The notes under the pieces: generated by a model
What the model saw: the letters and a program-made list of their open reading frames with translations, nothing else
Told to the model about the DNA's origin: nothing
Database searches by the model: none
Assembly (NCBI RefSeq): GCF_019203985.1
Contig: NZ_JAGSPD010000017.1
Coordinates: forward strand, 1 to 40,424
Source of the DNA: Winogradskyella luteola
GTDB lineage: Bacteria; Bacteroidota; Bacteroidia; Flavobacteriales; Flavobacteriaceae
Direction of reading: 5' to 3'
Length of the DNA: 40,424 bases
Made by a program: the position numbers and the translations under genes
Shown here: piece by piece, positions 9,496 to 17,224 of the stretch
Layout of the letters: each line of letters opens with the position of its first letter
How positions within the stretch are numbered: the first letter of the stretch is position 1

Positions 9496-9840
9496 TCAAT
9501 GTTCTATTCCATCTTCCTTCATTAGTTCAAACCCATATTCTCTTAAGGTGGAAATAATTGCAATTGAGCGTTTCCCTTTTTCAGTAATAGTATATATGGT
9601 TTTTACGGGTACTTCAGGGATTATTTCTTTAGAAACAAATCCATCAGCTACCAATTCTTTTAAAGTCTTACTGAGCATTCTGTCTGAAGCTCTATTTATA
9701 CTTCTTTTTAATTCTGAAAAGCGCAATGATTTATCTTTCAATCGCCAAAGGATTGGCATTTTATAGAGTCCACCAACTTTGTCAAACACATATTCTACAG
9801 GAGTATAATATCGTTTCTTGTCGTTTAAAAAATCTGGCAT
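9496..9840 (-). CDS. HxlR family transcriptional regulator
   Basis: The 114-residue winged-helix protein has the HxlR hallmarks: GGLYKMPILWRLKDKSLRFSEL, then NRASDRMLSKTLKELVADGFV and a wing ending YTITEKGK. An ATG at 9900 would add 20 residues, but a good promoter at 9865-9894 lies inside that extension, so I place the start at 9840; this also gives the usual family length. Relatives such as YodB and HypR sense electrophiles through cysteine, but this protein has no cysteine. It is divergent from the DJ-1-like gene and probably controls both directions through the inverted repeat between them. Confidence 0.88.
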   Translation of the reverse strand: MPDFLNDKKRYYTPVEYVFDKVGGLYKMPILWRLKDKSLRFSELKRSINRASDRMLSKTLKELVADGFVSKEIIPEVPVKTIYTITEKGKRSIAIISTLREYGFELMKEDGIEH

Positions 9841-9862
9841 ACTTACATGGATGTTAGTTGCT

Positions 9863-9882
9863 AACAAATATAAGTATTTGTT
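9863..9882. promoter_or_regulatory. Perfect 20-bp inverted repeat, probable HxlR operator
   Basis: The arms AACAAATA and TATTTGTT flank TAAG. The site covers the -7 element of the hxlR promoter and touches the TTG of the divergent promoter, so a dimer bound here would block both. HxlR proteins usually bind such inverted repeats. The assignment to this regulator is inferred. Confidence 0.6.
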
Positions 9883-9894
9883 GAGCATAATCAA
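9865..9894 (-). promoter_or_regulatory. Promoter of the HxlR gene
   Basis: Read on the minus strand, TTG (9894-9892) and TATATTTG (9872-9865) are 19 bp apart, a match to the flavobacterial consensus. Transcription should begin near 9858, downstream of the ATG at 9900 and upstream of the ATG at 9840. Confidence 0.7.
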
Positions 9895-9910
9895 TTTCAA
9901 AATAACTTTG
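9881..9910 (+). promoter_or_regulatory. Promoter of the DJ-1-like operon
   Basis: TTG (9881-9883) and TAACTTTG (9903-9910) are 19 bp apart. The predicted transcription start near 9916 is about 10 nt upstream of the ATG at 9927. It overlaps the hxlR promoter. Confidence 0.68.
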
Positions 9911-9926
9911 TGGTATTAAAAACAGT

Positions 9927-10727
9927 ATGAATTTTATAACACACAAAAAAATGGCGAGTATGGTAAAAGAATTTGAAAGTTATGTGCACTTTCATGGTGC
10001 AGAATATAAAGGGAAAATTTTAATGGTAGCAAGCAGTCCAACAATTTCAGAGCAAACAGGCTGGCCAATCGGATTTTGGGCAGCAGAGTTAACGCATCCA
10101 TTACATGCGTTTCAAGAAGCAGGGTACAAAATACAATTAGTTTCAACCGAAGGTGGAAAAGTAGTAATGGATAGTTTTTCTAACCCAACAGATGAAAGTG
10201 GTTATGCTGTGCATGATGTTATTACTTTAGGATACATGCAACAAGGCTGGTTTAACCAAATGTTAGAAAGTACCCAAAAACTAACTGAAGTAAATCCTAA
10301 GGATTATGATGCTATCTTTTTAGTTGGCGGACAGGGGCCTATGTACACCTTTAAAGGTAATGAAGACTTACAGAAACTATTTGTAGACTTCTATGAGTCA
10401 AATAAACCAAGTGCAGCGGTTTGCCACTCTGTAGCATTACTATTAGAAACTAAAACATCTAATGGTGAGTTATTGGTTACAGGAAAAACTTGGACAGGGT
10501 TTGCAAATGCTGAAGAAGATTTTGCAGATAATGCTGTAGGCATGAAAATACAACCTTTTCGTATTGAAGATGAGGCGAGAAAAATGTCGGACACAACTTT
10601 TAAAGTAGCCAACCCCTTTGCTTCTTATGTAATTGCAGATGGTAATTTAATAACAGGGCAACAGCAAAATTCTGGTGCTGCAGCTGCAAGATTGGTAATA
10701 GAAGCATTAAACCGAAGACAAATATGA
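9927..10727 (+). CDS. DJ-1/PfpI family protein (type 1 glutamine amidotransferase-like)
   Basis: The 266-residue protein has the DJ-1/PfpI fold. The nucleophile is the Cys in SAAVCHSVALLL, the acidic partner lies in IGFWAAELTHPLHAF, and the Gly-rich loop is VGGQGPMYTFKG. The pattern is closest to Hsp31-like and ThiJ/PfpI proteins, which deal with methylglyoxal or glycated and damaged proteins. Other in-frame ATGs at 9951 and 9960 are possible starts, since the first eight residues are not typical. The gene overlaps the next by ATGA. Control by the divergent HxlR regulator suggests an electrophile or redox stress response. Confidence 0.88.
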   Translation: MNFITHKKMASMVKEFESYVHFHGAEYKGKILMVASSPTISEQTGWPIGFWAAELTHPLHAFQEAGYKIQLVSTEGGKVVMDSFSNPTDESGYAVHDVITLGYMQQGWFNQMLESTQKLTEVNPKDYDAIFLVGGQGPMYTFKGNEDLQKLFVDFYESNKPSAAVCHSVALLLETKTSNGELLVTGKTWTGFANAEEDFADNAVGMKIQPFRIEDEARKMSDTTFKVANPFASYVIADGNLITGQQQNSGAAAARLVIEALNRRQI

Positions 10728-11359
10728 AATTAGCATTTATAGGAATTGGTAATGTAGGTTTTGCTTTAGCGAATAACCTTCAAAAAAGAGGACATAAGAT
10801 TATTGTAGCTCATAATGATTCTAACAACAAAACGGTGAAAGAAGCATTAATGAAGAATAATGGTTTTAGCACTACTAAAGTCCAAGAGGCAATAAATAAT
10901 TCTGAAGCGGTATTTTTGGCAGTACCATTTTTTGCTGCTGAAGAATTATTAAAGCCCTTAAAGTTTAATGGAAAACCCTTGATTGATTGCACTAATCCAG
11001 TGGGTAAAGGTATTTCTCATGGATTAGAAAGTGAAATTTCAGGTGCAGAAAAAATTCAAGAATGGGCCAATGATGCCAAAGTAGTAAAAGCATATACCAT
11101 TTATGGCTTTGAAAATTTAATTAATTCTAGTTTTAGCAATTATAATGTAAAACCTGTGATGTTAATTGCAGGTAATTTTAAAGCATCAAAGAGCTTGGTA
11201 TCAGCGTTAAATGAGGATTTAGGTTTTATGACCTTGGATACAGGTAATTTAGATCAATCTTTACATTTAGAGCATATGACCTTACTTTGGGTAAAGATGG
11301 TTCGAAGGGATGGACATCATCCCAATTTTACTTGGGCGTATTTAGAAAAACAACAATAA
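10724..11359 (+). CDS. NADPH-dependent F420 reductase-like oxidoreductase (Rossmann fold)
   Basis: The 211-residue protein starts with the dinucleotide-binding signature FIGIGNVGFALANNL and has the second-strand AHND typical of the F420_oxidored (NADP_Rossmann) family. The middle reads FLAVPFFAAEELL and LIDCTNPVG, as in FNO-like and YrbE/reductase-like proteins, and the C-terminal part fits that family. Flavobacteria are not known to make F420, so the substrate is probably another small molecule. Translation is coupled to the DJ-1-like gene by a 4-nt overlap. Confidence 0.85.
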   Translation: MKLAFIGIGNVGFALANNLQKRGHKIIVAHNDSNNKTVKEALMKNNGFSTTKVQEAINNSEAVFLAVPFFAAEELLKPLKFNGKPLIDCTNPVGKGISHGLESEISGAEKIQEWANDAKVVKAYTIYGFENLINSSFSNYNVKPVMLIAGNFKASKSLVSALNEDLGFMTLDTGNLDQSLHLEHMTLLWVKMVRRDGHHPNFTWAYLEKQQ

Positions 11360-11370
11360 TTTGCAATAGG

Positions 11371-11396
11371 AAAAGTGATCCATTGAGATCACTTTT
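11371..11396. terminator. Bidirectional terminator overlapping the Arc-like gene stop
   Basis: AAAAGTGATC (11371-11380) and its perfect complement (11387-11396) enclose a 6-nt loop. It can end the DJ-1/NADP operon from the left and the SPFH operon from the right. The right arm includes the stop codon of the minus-strand gene at 11389. Confidence 0.88.
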
Positions 11397-11565
11397 CTTC
11401 TGGTTTTTCTTTCTTTTTCGGTTGTCTATTATGGTCTTTGAGATATTGCATCAACATCCATTCTATTTGTCCGTTTGTACTACGAAATTCATCAGCTGCC
11501 CATTTCTCAATAGCTTTCAGCATATCTTCATTGATGCGCAACGCAAACGCTTTTTTCTTAGCCAT
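11389..11565 (-). CDS. Arc-like ribbon-helix-helix DNA-binding protein (58 residues)
   Basis: The small protein begins MAKKKAFALRINEDMLKAIE and continues KWAADEFRSTNGQIEWMLMQ, then a lysine-rich tail (QPKKKEKPEEK). This is the Arc/MetJ ribbon-helix-helix pattern: a basic beta strand with KxFALRI contacts, helix A, a turn, then a second helix. Ribbon-helix-helix proteins act as dimers that insert the strand into the major groove. The ATG overlaps the previous gene's stop by 8 nt (ATGGCTAA), so translation is coupled. It is the last gene of the SPFH operon. It may repress its own operon or a distant promoter; no operator was identified. Confidence 0.85.
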   Translation of the reverse strand: MAKKKAFALRINEDMLKAIEKWAADEFRSTNGQIEWMLMQYLKDHNRQPKKKEKPEEK

Positions 11566-12067
11566 TGTTAATTGTTTTTTCTTTGTAAGTAGCCAAAATG
11601 CGTTCAGCTTCTTCTTTCTTTTGAGTACCGATCAAAAGTTTTTTACCATTTTTTAATTCGAGTTGAATGCCTAAATTACCAGATACATTTATTGCTCTTC
11701 CTTTTGATTTTTTCCACAACCAACCTCCTTTAAATCCCCAACCTCCATATTCGTTTATGGCATCATAGTGTCTTACGTAGGCCTTATTTATGTCATTCCA
11801 TTCTATGGATTTAAATTTCCAATGCAATGGAAAGAATTTATAATGAATCCCTTTTTCATCAATCCTTGATGTCAGCGTAAGCAAAAATATAAAACCAGAA
11901 ATCAACATTAAAGAACCAATTAACAATACCAGTTCCATTGGGGAAAAACTATTAGGGTCATTGATATATTCACTTATAATTATTCCAATAATAATTAATA
12001 TGCTAATGGTCATTAAAGCAATAATCCAAATTTGATTAAAACGTTGTTGTTCTTTAAAAATTCTCAT
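11558..12067 (-). CDS. Two-TM membrane protein with a PH-like C-terminal domain
   Basis: The 169-residue protein has two transmembrane helices at about residues 13-32 and 46-67. A cytosolic domain follows, with a short-strand pattern (GIHYKFFPLHWKFKSIEWNDI) and a glycine/tryptophan-rich loop (YGGWGFKGGWLWKK). It ends in GIQLELKNGKKLLIGTQ, as in bacterial PH-like domains. No enzyme motif is visible. It lies 91 bp after the SPFH gene and overlaps the Arc-like gene, so the three proteins probably share a function at the membrane. Exact family not recognised. Confidence 0.75.
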   Translation of the reverse strand: MRIFKEQQRFNQIWIIALMTISILIIIGIIISEYINDPNSFSPMELVLLIGSLMLISGFIFLLTLTSRIDEKGIHYKFFPLHWKFKSIEWNDINKAYVRHYDAINEYGGWGFKGGWLWKKSKGRAINVSGNLGIQLELKNGKKLLIGTQKKEEAERILATYKEKTINNG

Positions 12068-12158
12068 TATCTATTTAAAATTTTGTAACAATTTGTTTTT
12101 TAAATATGTAGGCTGGTATTAACTGTTTTCTATCAAATGCCATTATAGGCTTTCGTGG

Positions 12159-13019
12159 TTAATGACTTAAAGTTCCTGTATTTACAACAGGTGAAGCATC
12201 TTTATCACCACAAAGTACTACCATTAGATTGCTTACCATGGCTGCTTTACGCTCTTCATCTAAGTCTACAACACCTTTTTTGTTGAGTTCTTCTATGGCC
12301 ATTTCTACCATACTAACAGCACCTTCTACAATTTTGTGTCTCGCTGCTACAATAGCTGTTGCTTGTTGACGTTTTAGCATGGCGTTGGCGATTTCTTGTG
12401 CATAAGCCAAATAGCCTATACGTGCTTCCAAAACTTCAATGCCTGCTATGGATAAACGCTCATCAATCTCTTTTTCGAGTGCATTACTGACTTCATTAAC
12501 ACTTGAGCGTAAGGTGATGTCCTCATCATGCCCTTCGTCAGCAAAGTTATCGTAAGGATACATGCTTGCCAGTTTACGCACTGCAGCATCGGTCTGTACA
12601 CGGACAAAGTTTTCATAATTGTCCACATCAAAAGCAGCTTTGTAGGTGTTTTGCACGCGCCAAACCAAAATGGTACTAATCATAACTGGGTTTCCGAGTT
12701 TATCATTGACTTTTAGGCGTTCACTATCAAAGTTACTTGCTCTCAAGGAAATCTTCTTTTTGGTATAAAAAGGGTTTACCCAATAGAAACCATTTTTCTT
12801 TACGGTTCCGACATATTTTCCAAATAAGAGTAAAACACGGGAGCCATTGGGCTGAACCATTAAAAAGCCAAATGCCATTACTAAGGATAGGAATATAGTA
12901 ATACCTGGCCATGGTGTTTCTAAGGCAATTATTGTGGCTATACTTCCAAAAAACAATACTAAAAATACAAGTAACATAAAGTAGCCATTAGCTGGGACGG
13001 TGGTTTTTTCTTCTTTCAT
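12159..13019 (-). CDS. SPFH (stomatin/prohibitin/flotillin) domain protein
   Basis: The 286-residue protein has two N-terminal hydrophobic segments (about 12-32 and 37-52). The SPFH/Band 7 domain follows: VQPNGSRVLLLFGKYVGTVKKNG, then a FVRVQTDAAVRKLAS helix. A coiled C-terminal region carries the signature IEVLEARIGYLAYAQEIANAMLKRQQA. Proteins of this family form large membrane-bound rings or scaffolds that organise lipid microdomains and often guard membrane proteases. The C-terminus (about 230-286) is short and ends SPVVNTGTLSH. It is the first gene of a three-gene operon with the two-TM PH-like protein and the Arc-like regulator. Confidence 0.9.
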   Translation of the reverse strand: MKEEKTTVPANGYFMLLVFLVLFFGSIATIIALETPWPGITIFLSLVMAFGFLMVQPNGSRVLLLFGKYVGTVKKNGFYWVNPFYTKKKISLRASNFDSERLKVNDKLGNPVMISTILVWRVQNTYKAAFDVDNYENFVRVQTDAAVRKLASMYPYDNFADEGHDEDITLRSSVNEVSNALEKEIDERLSIAGIEVLEARIGYLAYAQEIANAMLKRQQATAIVAARHKIVEGAVSMVEMAIEELNKKGVVDLDEERKAAMVSNLMVVLCGDKDASPVVNTGTLSH

Positions 13020-13245
13020 AATCTAAAAATTTAATTGGTTAATTATTTATTAAATCAATATGATATTAAAATGATATAATAAAGATATAATATATAAGTG
13101 TATAAATAGATGTTTTTGTTACAGTTTTAGAAAAAAAATATAAAATAGAGTTTGGCACACAGTTTGATTAATAATAGGTGTAATGGTTACAGCGATATTT
13201 ATACTACAAAATCGCGACATTACAATTTGGTTGGTTAGTTAGTAG
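13020..13245. other. AT-rich intergenic region upstream of the SPFH operon
   Basis: About 225 bp without a plausible gene on either strand. It must hold the SPFH promoter, but I found no exact TAnnTTTG element pointing left. It contains runs of near-repeats of ATGATAT and ATATAA. Confidence 0.5.
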
Positions 13246-13275
13246 AAAAGCATCTCGTGGTTGAGATGCTTTTTC
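13246..13275. terminator. Terminator after the restriction-modification operon
   Basis: AAAAGCATCTC (13246-13256) and its complement (13263-13273) enclose a 6-nt loop, with A and T runs at the ends. It lies about 40 bp past the methylase stop codon on the minus strand. Confidence 0.85.
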
Positions 13276-13313
13276 TAATTATATCGTACGTGTGTAAGTA
13301 TGTTATTTTTTGT

Positions 13314-14285
13314 TTAGAAAAACTCTTGTTTTTCTTCTTCTAGCTTTAATAGAAGCTGCTTGCTTGTGCTTGACTTATATTTTTTTGTTGTTAGTTGAGA
13401 AATATTATTATCTAATCTAAATTTCATTTCGGAATTAGAAATACTATCATTTAATTTAATATTTGACAGAAGAGCTTCGTACACTGCATTTCGATTAGTT
13501 TCCTTACCACCTACGTAATAAAAATGCTCTTTTGTAGTTATAAAGCAGTTTTGCCAAACTGAAAAGATATAGTCATTGGTTCTATACTTATTGCTTAGCC
13601 AAGTTGAAAGAATGAAATTACAGTTTGATTCCTCTAATCCATTATTTAATAGTATTTCTTCTTCTTCTGTCCAACTGTCAAAATAGTCAACATGCCTTCC
13701 AATATAAGGTGGATCAGAATAAACACAATCAGAACTTTTTAATTCTGATAATGTTTTTTTAAAATCTTGATGTTTAAACTCATATTCTCCATGCTCGATT
13801 ATTTTAGAAATATTTTCTACTTGATTAGTTATTTTTGTTACCAATGCCTGAGCAAAACGATTTGGTTTTTTACAAAATGGGACATTAAATCCCCCTTTTT
13901 TATTAAACCTCATCATTCCATTAAAGCAAGAGCGACTTAAAAATAAGAAATCTAACGGATTACCTCTTTCGTTAAAGCGATTACGAACAGTATAATAATA
14001 TTCTCCTTCCGTCTCTAAAAGTTTCTGGCCTTCTTCATTTAGAAAATTTCTTACTATACTACTTGTTATTTCTTTGTTTTGAACTGCTTTATAAAAGCTT
14101 ATTAAATGAGGGTTGCTATCACATAACAGTGCTTTTTTGGGACGAATATTAAAAGCAACAACACCTGTTCCCATAAATGGCTCAACCCAACGGTCAAATT
14201 CTATCTTTTCTACGTTTGAAGAAATCCAATTTACAAGTTTAGTTTTTATACCTTGCGATTTTATCGGAGGGACAAATGTTTTCAT
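13314..14285 (-). CDS. EcoRV-type DNA adenine-N6 methyltransferase (D12 class)
   Basis: The 323-residue enzyme has the SAM-binding motif EPFMGTG (about 35-41) and the catalytic motif DPPY (191-194). Its opening [15 protein letters not shown] and the stretches [20 protein letters not shown] and [12 protein letters not shown] closely follow what I recall of M.EcoRV, which methylates the first A of GATATC. That specificity is therefore likely. The C-terminal 50 residues or so are poorly conserved. The start overlaps the endonuclease stop as ATGA, so the methylase is translated second from a shared mRNA. It would protect the host genome, which contains GATATC at several places in this window. Confidence 0.93.
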   Translation of the reverse strand: MKTFVPPIKSQGIKTKLVNWISSNVEKIEFDRWVEPFMGTGVVAFNIRPKKALLCDSNPHLISFYKAVQNKEITSSIVRNFLNEEGQKLLETEGEYYYTVRNRFNERGNPLDFLFLSRSCFNGMMRFNKKGGFNVPFCKKPNRFAQALVTKITNQVENISKIIEHGEYEFKHQDFKKTLSELKSSDCVYSDPPYIGRHVDYFDSWTEEEEILLNNGLEESNCNFILSTWLSNKYRTNDYIFSVWQNCFITTKEHFYYVGGKETNRNAVYEALLSNIKLNDSISNSEMKFRLDNNISQLTTKKYKSSTSKQLLLKLEEEKQEFF

Positions 14286-15151
14286 TTTTTCTTATTTTTT
14301 CTTTTTGGTCTAACAGGATATATTTTAGAAATATCTTCTCCCCGATACTTTAAGTAAGTTTTTAAGCTCGTTATTTTCTTAATCTTTCCTTTGGGTGTTA
14401 ATATAGGCTTACCTTTTTCATCTTTTTGATCTATTTTTCCATGATCTATCCAATATTCATCAAACCATTTTTCTCCAAGATTTTTAAATACTCCATTTCC
14501 TTTTAGAATATCATCTATAAATCTGATACTTCCTATGTTAGCAGTATTACCACTTCCACTTTTATCACTTGATATTTTCCATTTTTCTTCTGCAAAGAAA
14601 ACGAAGTCTTTAATGACAGAGGTGATTTCATCTAACTTGTTTAATTGAAGTATTCTTGTTTCATCAATATCTGCTGATAAAGCTCTCGTGTACAATATGC
14701 CCAAACAAATATGGGAAGTATATTCAGAGTAAGGAAACTGAATATTCTTTGCACTTGTTCTTTCTCTAAAATACTCCCCGTGAGAACCCAAAGTAAATCC
14801 GTTACAAAACCCATCATAGTCTTCTAATCGGTACGTAGTTTTTATATCAACTGCAAATTTTATTTTTGGATTTTCTTTACTTACAAACGACAAATCTGGG
14901 TACCAATTTTGCATTTCGGCAAGAACTATGTCATAACCATTTTGATCAGCGAATTCTCGAAATTTTGGGAAGAGTTGGATTTCAAGAATTTTCGAGATTA
15001 TTTTGGTGTCAGAAGATATTGTGTAAATACTCTTTTCCGTATCTATGAAACCCTTAACTTTCCAGCCTCCAACCTTATCAGAAACATACTCGGTCAGTTC
15101 TTTTGAAAAATCTTTAAGCTTATCTAAAAATATCTTCTTTATATCACTCAT
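14282..15151 (-). CDS. EcoRV-like type II restriction endonuclease
   Basis: The 289-residue protein aligns by motif with EcoRV (245 residues). The PD-(D/E)xK centre is Asp86 in WYPDLS with Asp102 and Lys104 in VDIKTTY, the exact spacing of EcoRV Asp74/Asp90/Lys92; Glu57 matches Glu45. The minor-groove Q loop is QNWYPD (EcoRV QNHYPD). The major-groove recognition loop [10 protein letters not shown] (199-208) matches EcoRV GSGNTTNIGS with one Thr-to-Ala change. Cleavage of GATATC is therefore expected, though that substitution could affect contacts. The extra length is an N-terminal and an approximately 40-residue basic C-terminal extension ending RPKRKNKKK. It is the first gene of the operon. 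Confidence 0.93.
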   Translation of the reverse strand: MSDIKKIFLDKLKDFSKELTEYVSDKVGGWKVKGFIDTEKSIYTISSDTKIISKILEIQLFPKFREFADQNGYDIVLAEMQNWYPDLSFVSKENPKIKFAVDIKTTYRLEDYDGFCNGFTLGSHGEYFRERTSAKNIQFPYSEYTSHICLGILYTRALSADIDETRILQLNKLDEITSVIKDFVFFAEEKWKISSDKSGSGNTANIGSIRFIDDILKGNGVFKNLGEKWFDEYWIDHGKIDQKDEKGKPILTPKGKIKKITSLKTYLKYRGEDISKIYPVRPKRKNKKK

Positions 15152-15236
15152 TTTCTATATTCAAATAGGATTTTTAGCAAAATACAAATAAAGAATAATC
15201 TTTAGCCCCGATACTTTTTTAATTGTTCACAAATTT

Positions 15237-16178
15237 TCAAGAATTATTTATAATAAATTTAACAATGCTATCAATTAATTCTGAAGAAATAGGCCTGAAC
15301 GATTCATTATAAGATTTAGAGTTTTCTAAATCATCTCCTTTTATTTCAAAAAGAACGTGATTCATGTTTTCAATAATCTTGAGTTTGGCTTTATCATTTG
15401 CTTCTTTTAAAAGCTTTGCGTCATTTTCTGAAATTTGAAGATCATTTGTGCCAACTACAACCAGAAGAGGCATTTTAAGTTCTTTAATAACTTCTGTAGG
15501 ATTGTATTGCATCCAATTGATCATAAATGGCTGGATCTCTTCATTAAAAAGAGATGCTAGTGCTGAAGGATAATCCTTTACGGTTTCTCCTTGCTTTAAT
15601 TTATCAACTATCTTTTTAGCTTCCTCTCCCAGCTGAGGAGACATTTTTGAAACCTGATCGGTAATAACATCTCCTATGTTTTGACCTGCTCCTGCAAGCG
15701 ATATGAACCCATCAACCTTATCTTTAGCGGCTAGCATACCTACTAAACTTCCCTGGCTATGACCTATAACGTATATTTTTGAATAGTTATCTTTTTCTTT
15801 AAAGTAGGTAATTACATCTGAAGCATCATTTACAAAATCGTCTAACATTAAGTTTTTATCGACTTTGCCTTTACGAATTTGTTTTACAATGCGTTTGTCA
15901 AATCTAAATGTTGCTACACCGTTATTGGTAAGGCTTTCTGCTAATTTTTTTAGTGAGTTGTTTTTTTGAAAGTTTTGGTTACCGTTTCGATTTGTTGGTC
16001 CCGAACCAGCTATGATAATGGCTAAAGTGTGTTTTTTATTTTCATTGGGTGTAAGTAATGTACCATCAATCCAATTTGACACTGAAACCTCATTTTCACT
16101 GTATGCTTTTTTTTGACAAAAACTGAAGACAGAGAATAGAAGAAGCAAGGTTGATATATATTGTCTCATTTTTAGCAT
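15237..16178 (-). CDS. Exported alpha/beta hydrolase
   Basis: The 313-residue protein has an N-terminal signal peptide (ISTLLLLFSVFSFCQKK). An ATG three codons in (16169) is an equally good start. The alpha/beta-hydrolase core shows an oxyanion region IIAGSGPTNRNG, the nucleophile elbow GHSQG with Ser141, the acid in VVGTNDLQ and the base in ENMNHVLF. Similar proteins are annotated as acyl esterases or DUF-type serine aminopeptidase-like (Hydrolase_4) enzymes; the substrate is unknown. It is the gene just upstream of the R-M operon on the same strand and has an ordinary flavobacterial composition. Confidence 0.85.
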   Translation of the reverse strand: MLKMRQYISTLLLLFSVFSFCQKKAYSENEVSVSNWIDGTLLTPNENKKHTLAIIIAGSGPTNRNGNQNFQKNNSLKKLAESLTNNGVATFRFDKRIVKQIRKGKVDKNLMLDDFVNDASDVITYFKEKDNYSKIYVIGHSQGSLVGMLAAKDKVDGFISLAGAGQNIGDVITDQVSKMSPQLGEEAKKIVDKLKQGETVKDYPSALASLFNEEIQPFMINWMQYNPTEVIKELKMPLLVVVGTNDLQISENDAKLLKEANDKAKLKIIENMNHVLFEIKGDDLENSKSYNESFRPISSELIDSIVKFIINNS

Positions 16179-16582
16179 TTATAAGTGTAAAGTTAGTTGT
16201 TCTTAAAAAGAATCTTTAACTCAAAAACAAGTTTTATACCGTTTTAGTATTCATAAATACGATTTTCTAATTTAAATCATATGCATTTAATCGATGAAAT
16301 GCAATATTTTACTCTCAAATGTTAAATTTATATGTATTTTGTCGATTAATAGTGTTTTTAAGCGTTAATATTAAAACCTAATTATATATTTGAAGTGTAC
16401 TAAAATTTAGTTTTTAGTTCAATGGATTAATTAATTAATATTTGCATTATGTTGTGTTGACTTAGTGACCCTAAATCTACTTACATAATAAAAAAAGCAA
16501 ATTAGAGAAACCGGGTTTGAGGGAACCCGGTTTTTTGTTTTCCATGACGTTTGGCTACCAAATTTCTGATGAGGTATATTTC
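16179..16582. other. 404-bp gene-free region with an orphan terminator
   Basis: No credible coding frame is present. It is very AT-rich, has short inverted repeats (for example GCATTT...AAATGC near 16281) and one TAnnTTTG match, TATATTTG at 16385-16392. A strong hairpin lies at 16508-16536. A small plus-strand transcript between the two is possible but unproven. Confidence 0.5.
16508..16536. terminator. GC-rich terminator hairpin
   Basis: AAACCGGGTT (16508-16517) and its perfect complement (16524-16533) enclose TGAGGG, and T6 follows on the plus strand. No plus-strand gene precedes it. On the minus strand it lies about 47 bp past the end of the broken alkB, but the T tract there is interrupted. 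Confidence 0.8.
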
Positions 16583-17192
16583 TTATGCGCTTTGAATGAG
16601 TTTTCTAAAGGTTAGATTTATTCTAGGATTTATGTTTTTTTTGGTTTTTGCGATTTGATGTAGCCAATGGTGTTGCATTTCGCCTTTCATAAGTAATAAA
16701 CTTCCGTGCTTTAATATGAGCTTATGTCTCTGTTTTTTTTTGAGTTCTGTGCTTAAAGTGAAATAGACGCTCCTCACCAAAACTAACAGAAGCAATTACG
16801 GGATTTTTACCTAGTTCTTTTTCATTATCGGCATGCCAGCCGTTGCTGTCATTACCATCACGATATAAATTGATTAGAAGTGTGTTAAATTTTTGTTCAG
16901 AACAATGTTCAACCTTATTTTTTATGGATAATAATGTTGGTGTGAAAGTTTGAGGGTACATTACAATGTTTGAATAACTGTATGGCTGATTTGTTTCGCC
17001 AAAAAGTGCTGTTAATCTTGGTTGTTTGTAGGTTTTTCCAAAAACGGTAATATCATCATGTTGCCAGTTGGTTTCTGCATTAATCGTTTTAAAATATAAA
17101 TCGGATTCTTGTTTGCTAAAGAAGCTGGGAAGATAGATCAGCTCTGCATTGGGTAACTGAAAATGTTGTTTCTCTGCTGAAAACAAGTCCAT
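16583..17192 (-). pseudogene. alkB-like 2-oxoglutarate/Fe(II) dioxygenase interrupted by a frameshift
   Basis: The protein belongs to the AlkB family, which removes alkyl groups from DNA or RNA bases by oxidation. Frame one (from 17192) gives 156 residues with the first two iron ligands His120 and Asp122 (GWHADNEKELG), then ends RTQKKTET. The missing C-terminus continues in another frame to 16583: HGSLLLMKGE, the third iron ligand in HHWLHQI, and the 2-oxoglutarate-binding arginines of PRINLTFR. The shift occurs in a run of nine A (T9 at 16733-16741 on the plus strand). With eight A the product would be 202 residues, the normal length. As written, the protein would be inactive. A sequencing error, a recent mutation or slippage-based switching could all explain it. 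Confidence 0.85.
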
Positions 17193-17224
17193 AGTATAAT
17201 TTTTGTCTAAATTAGTGCTTCGTT

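Noticed and set aside
9841..9900. Longer HxlR start at 9900
   Set aside because: The extension contains the promoter that drives the gene and is not conserved in HxlR proteins.
11287..11656. Plus-strand frames of 94 and 72 residues
   Set aside because: They are antisense to the Arc-like and PH-like genes and their composition (Phe, Ser and Cys rich) is typical of shadows.
16583..16795. A separate 70-residue gene
   Set aside because: Its sequence is the C-terminus of AlkB in a shifted frame, so it is part of the broken alkB.
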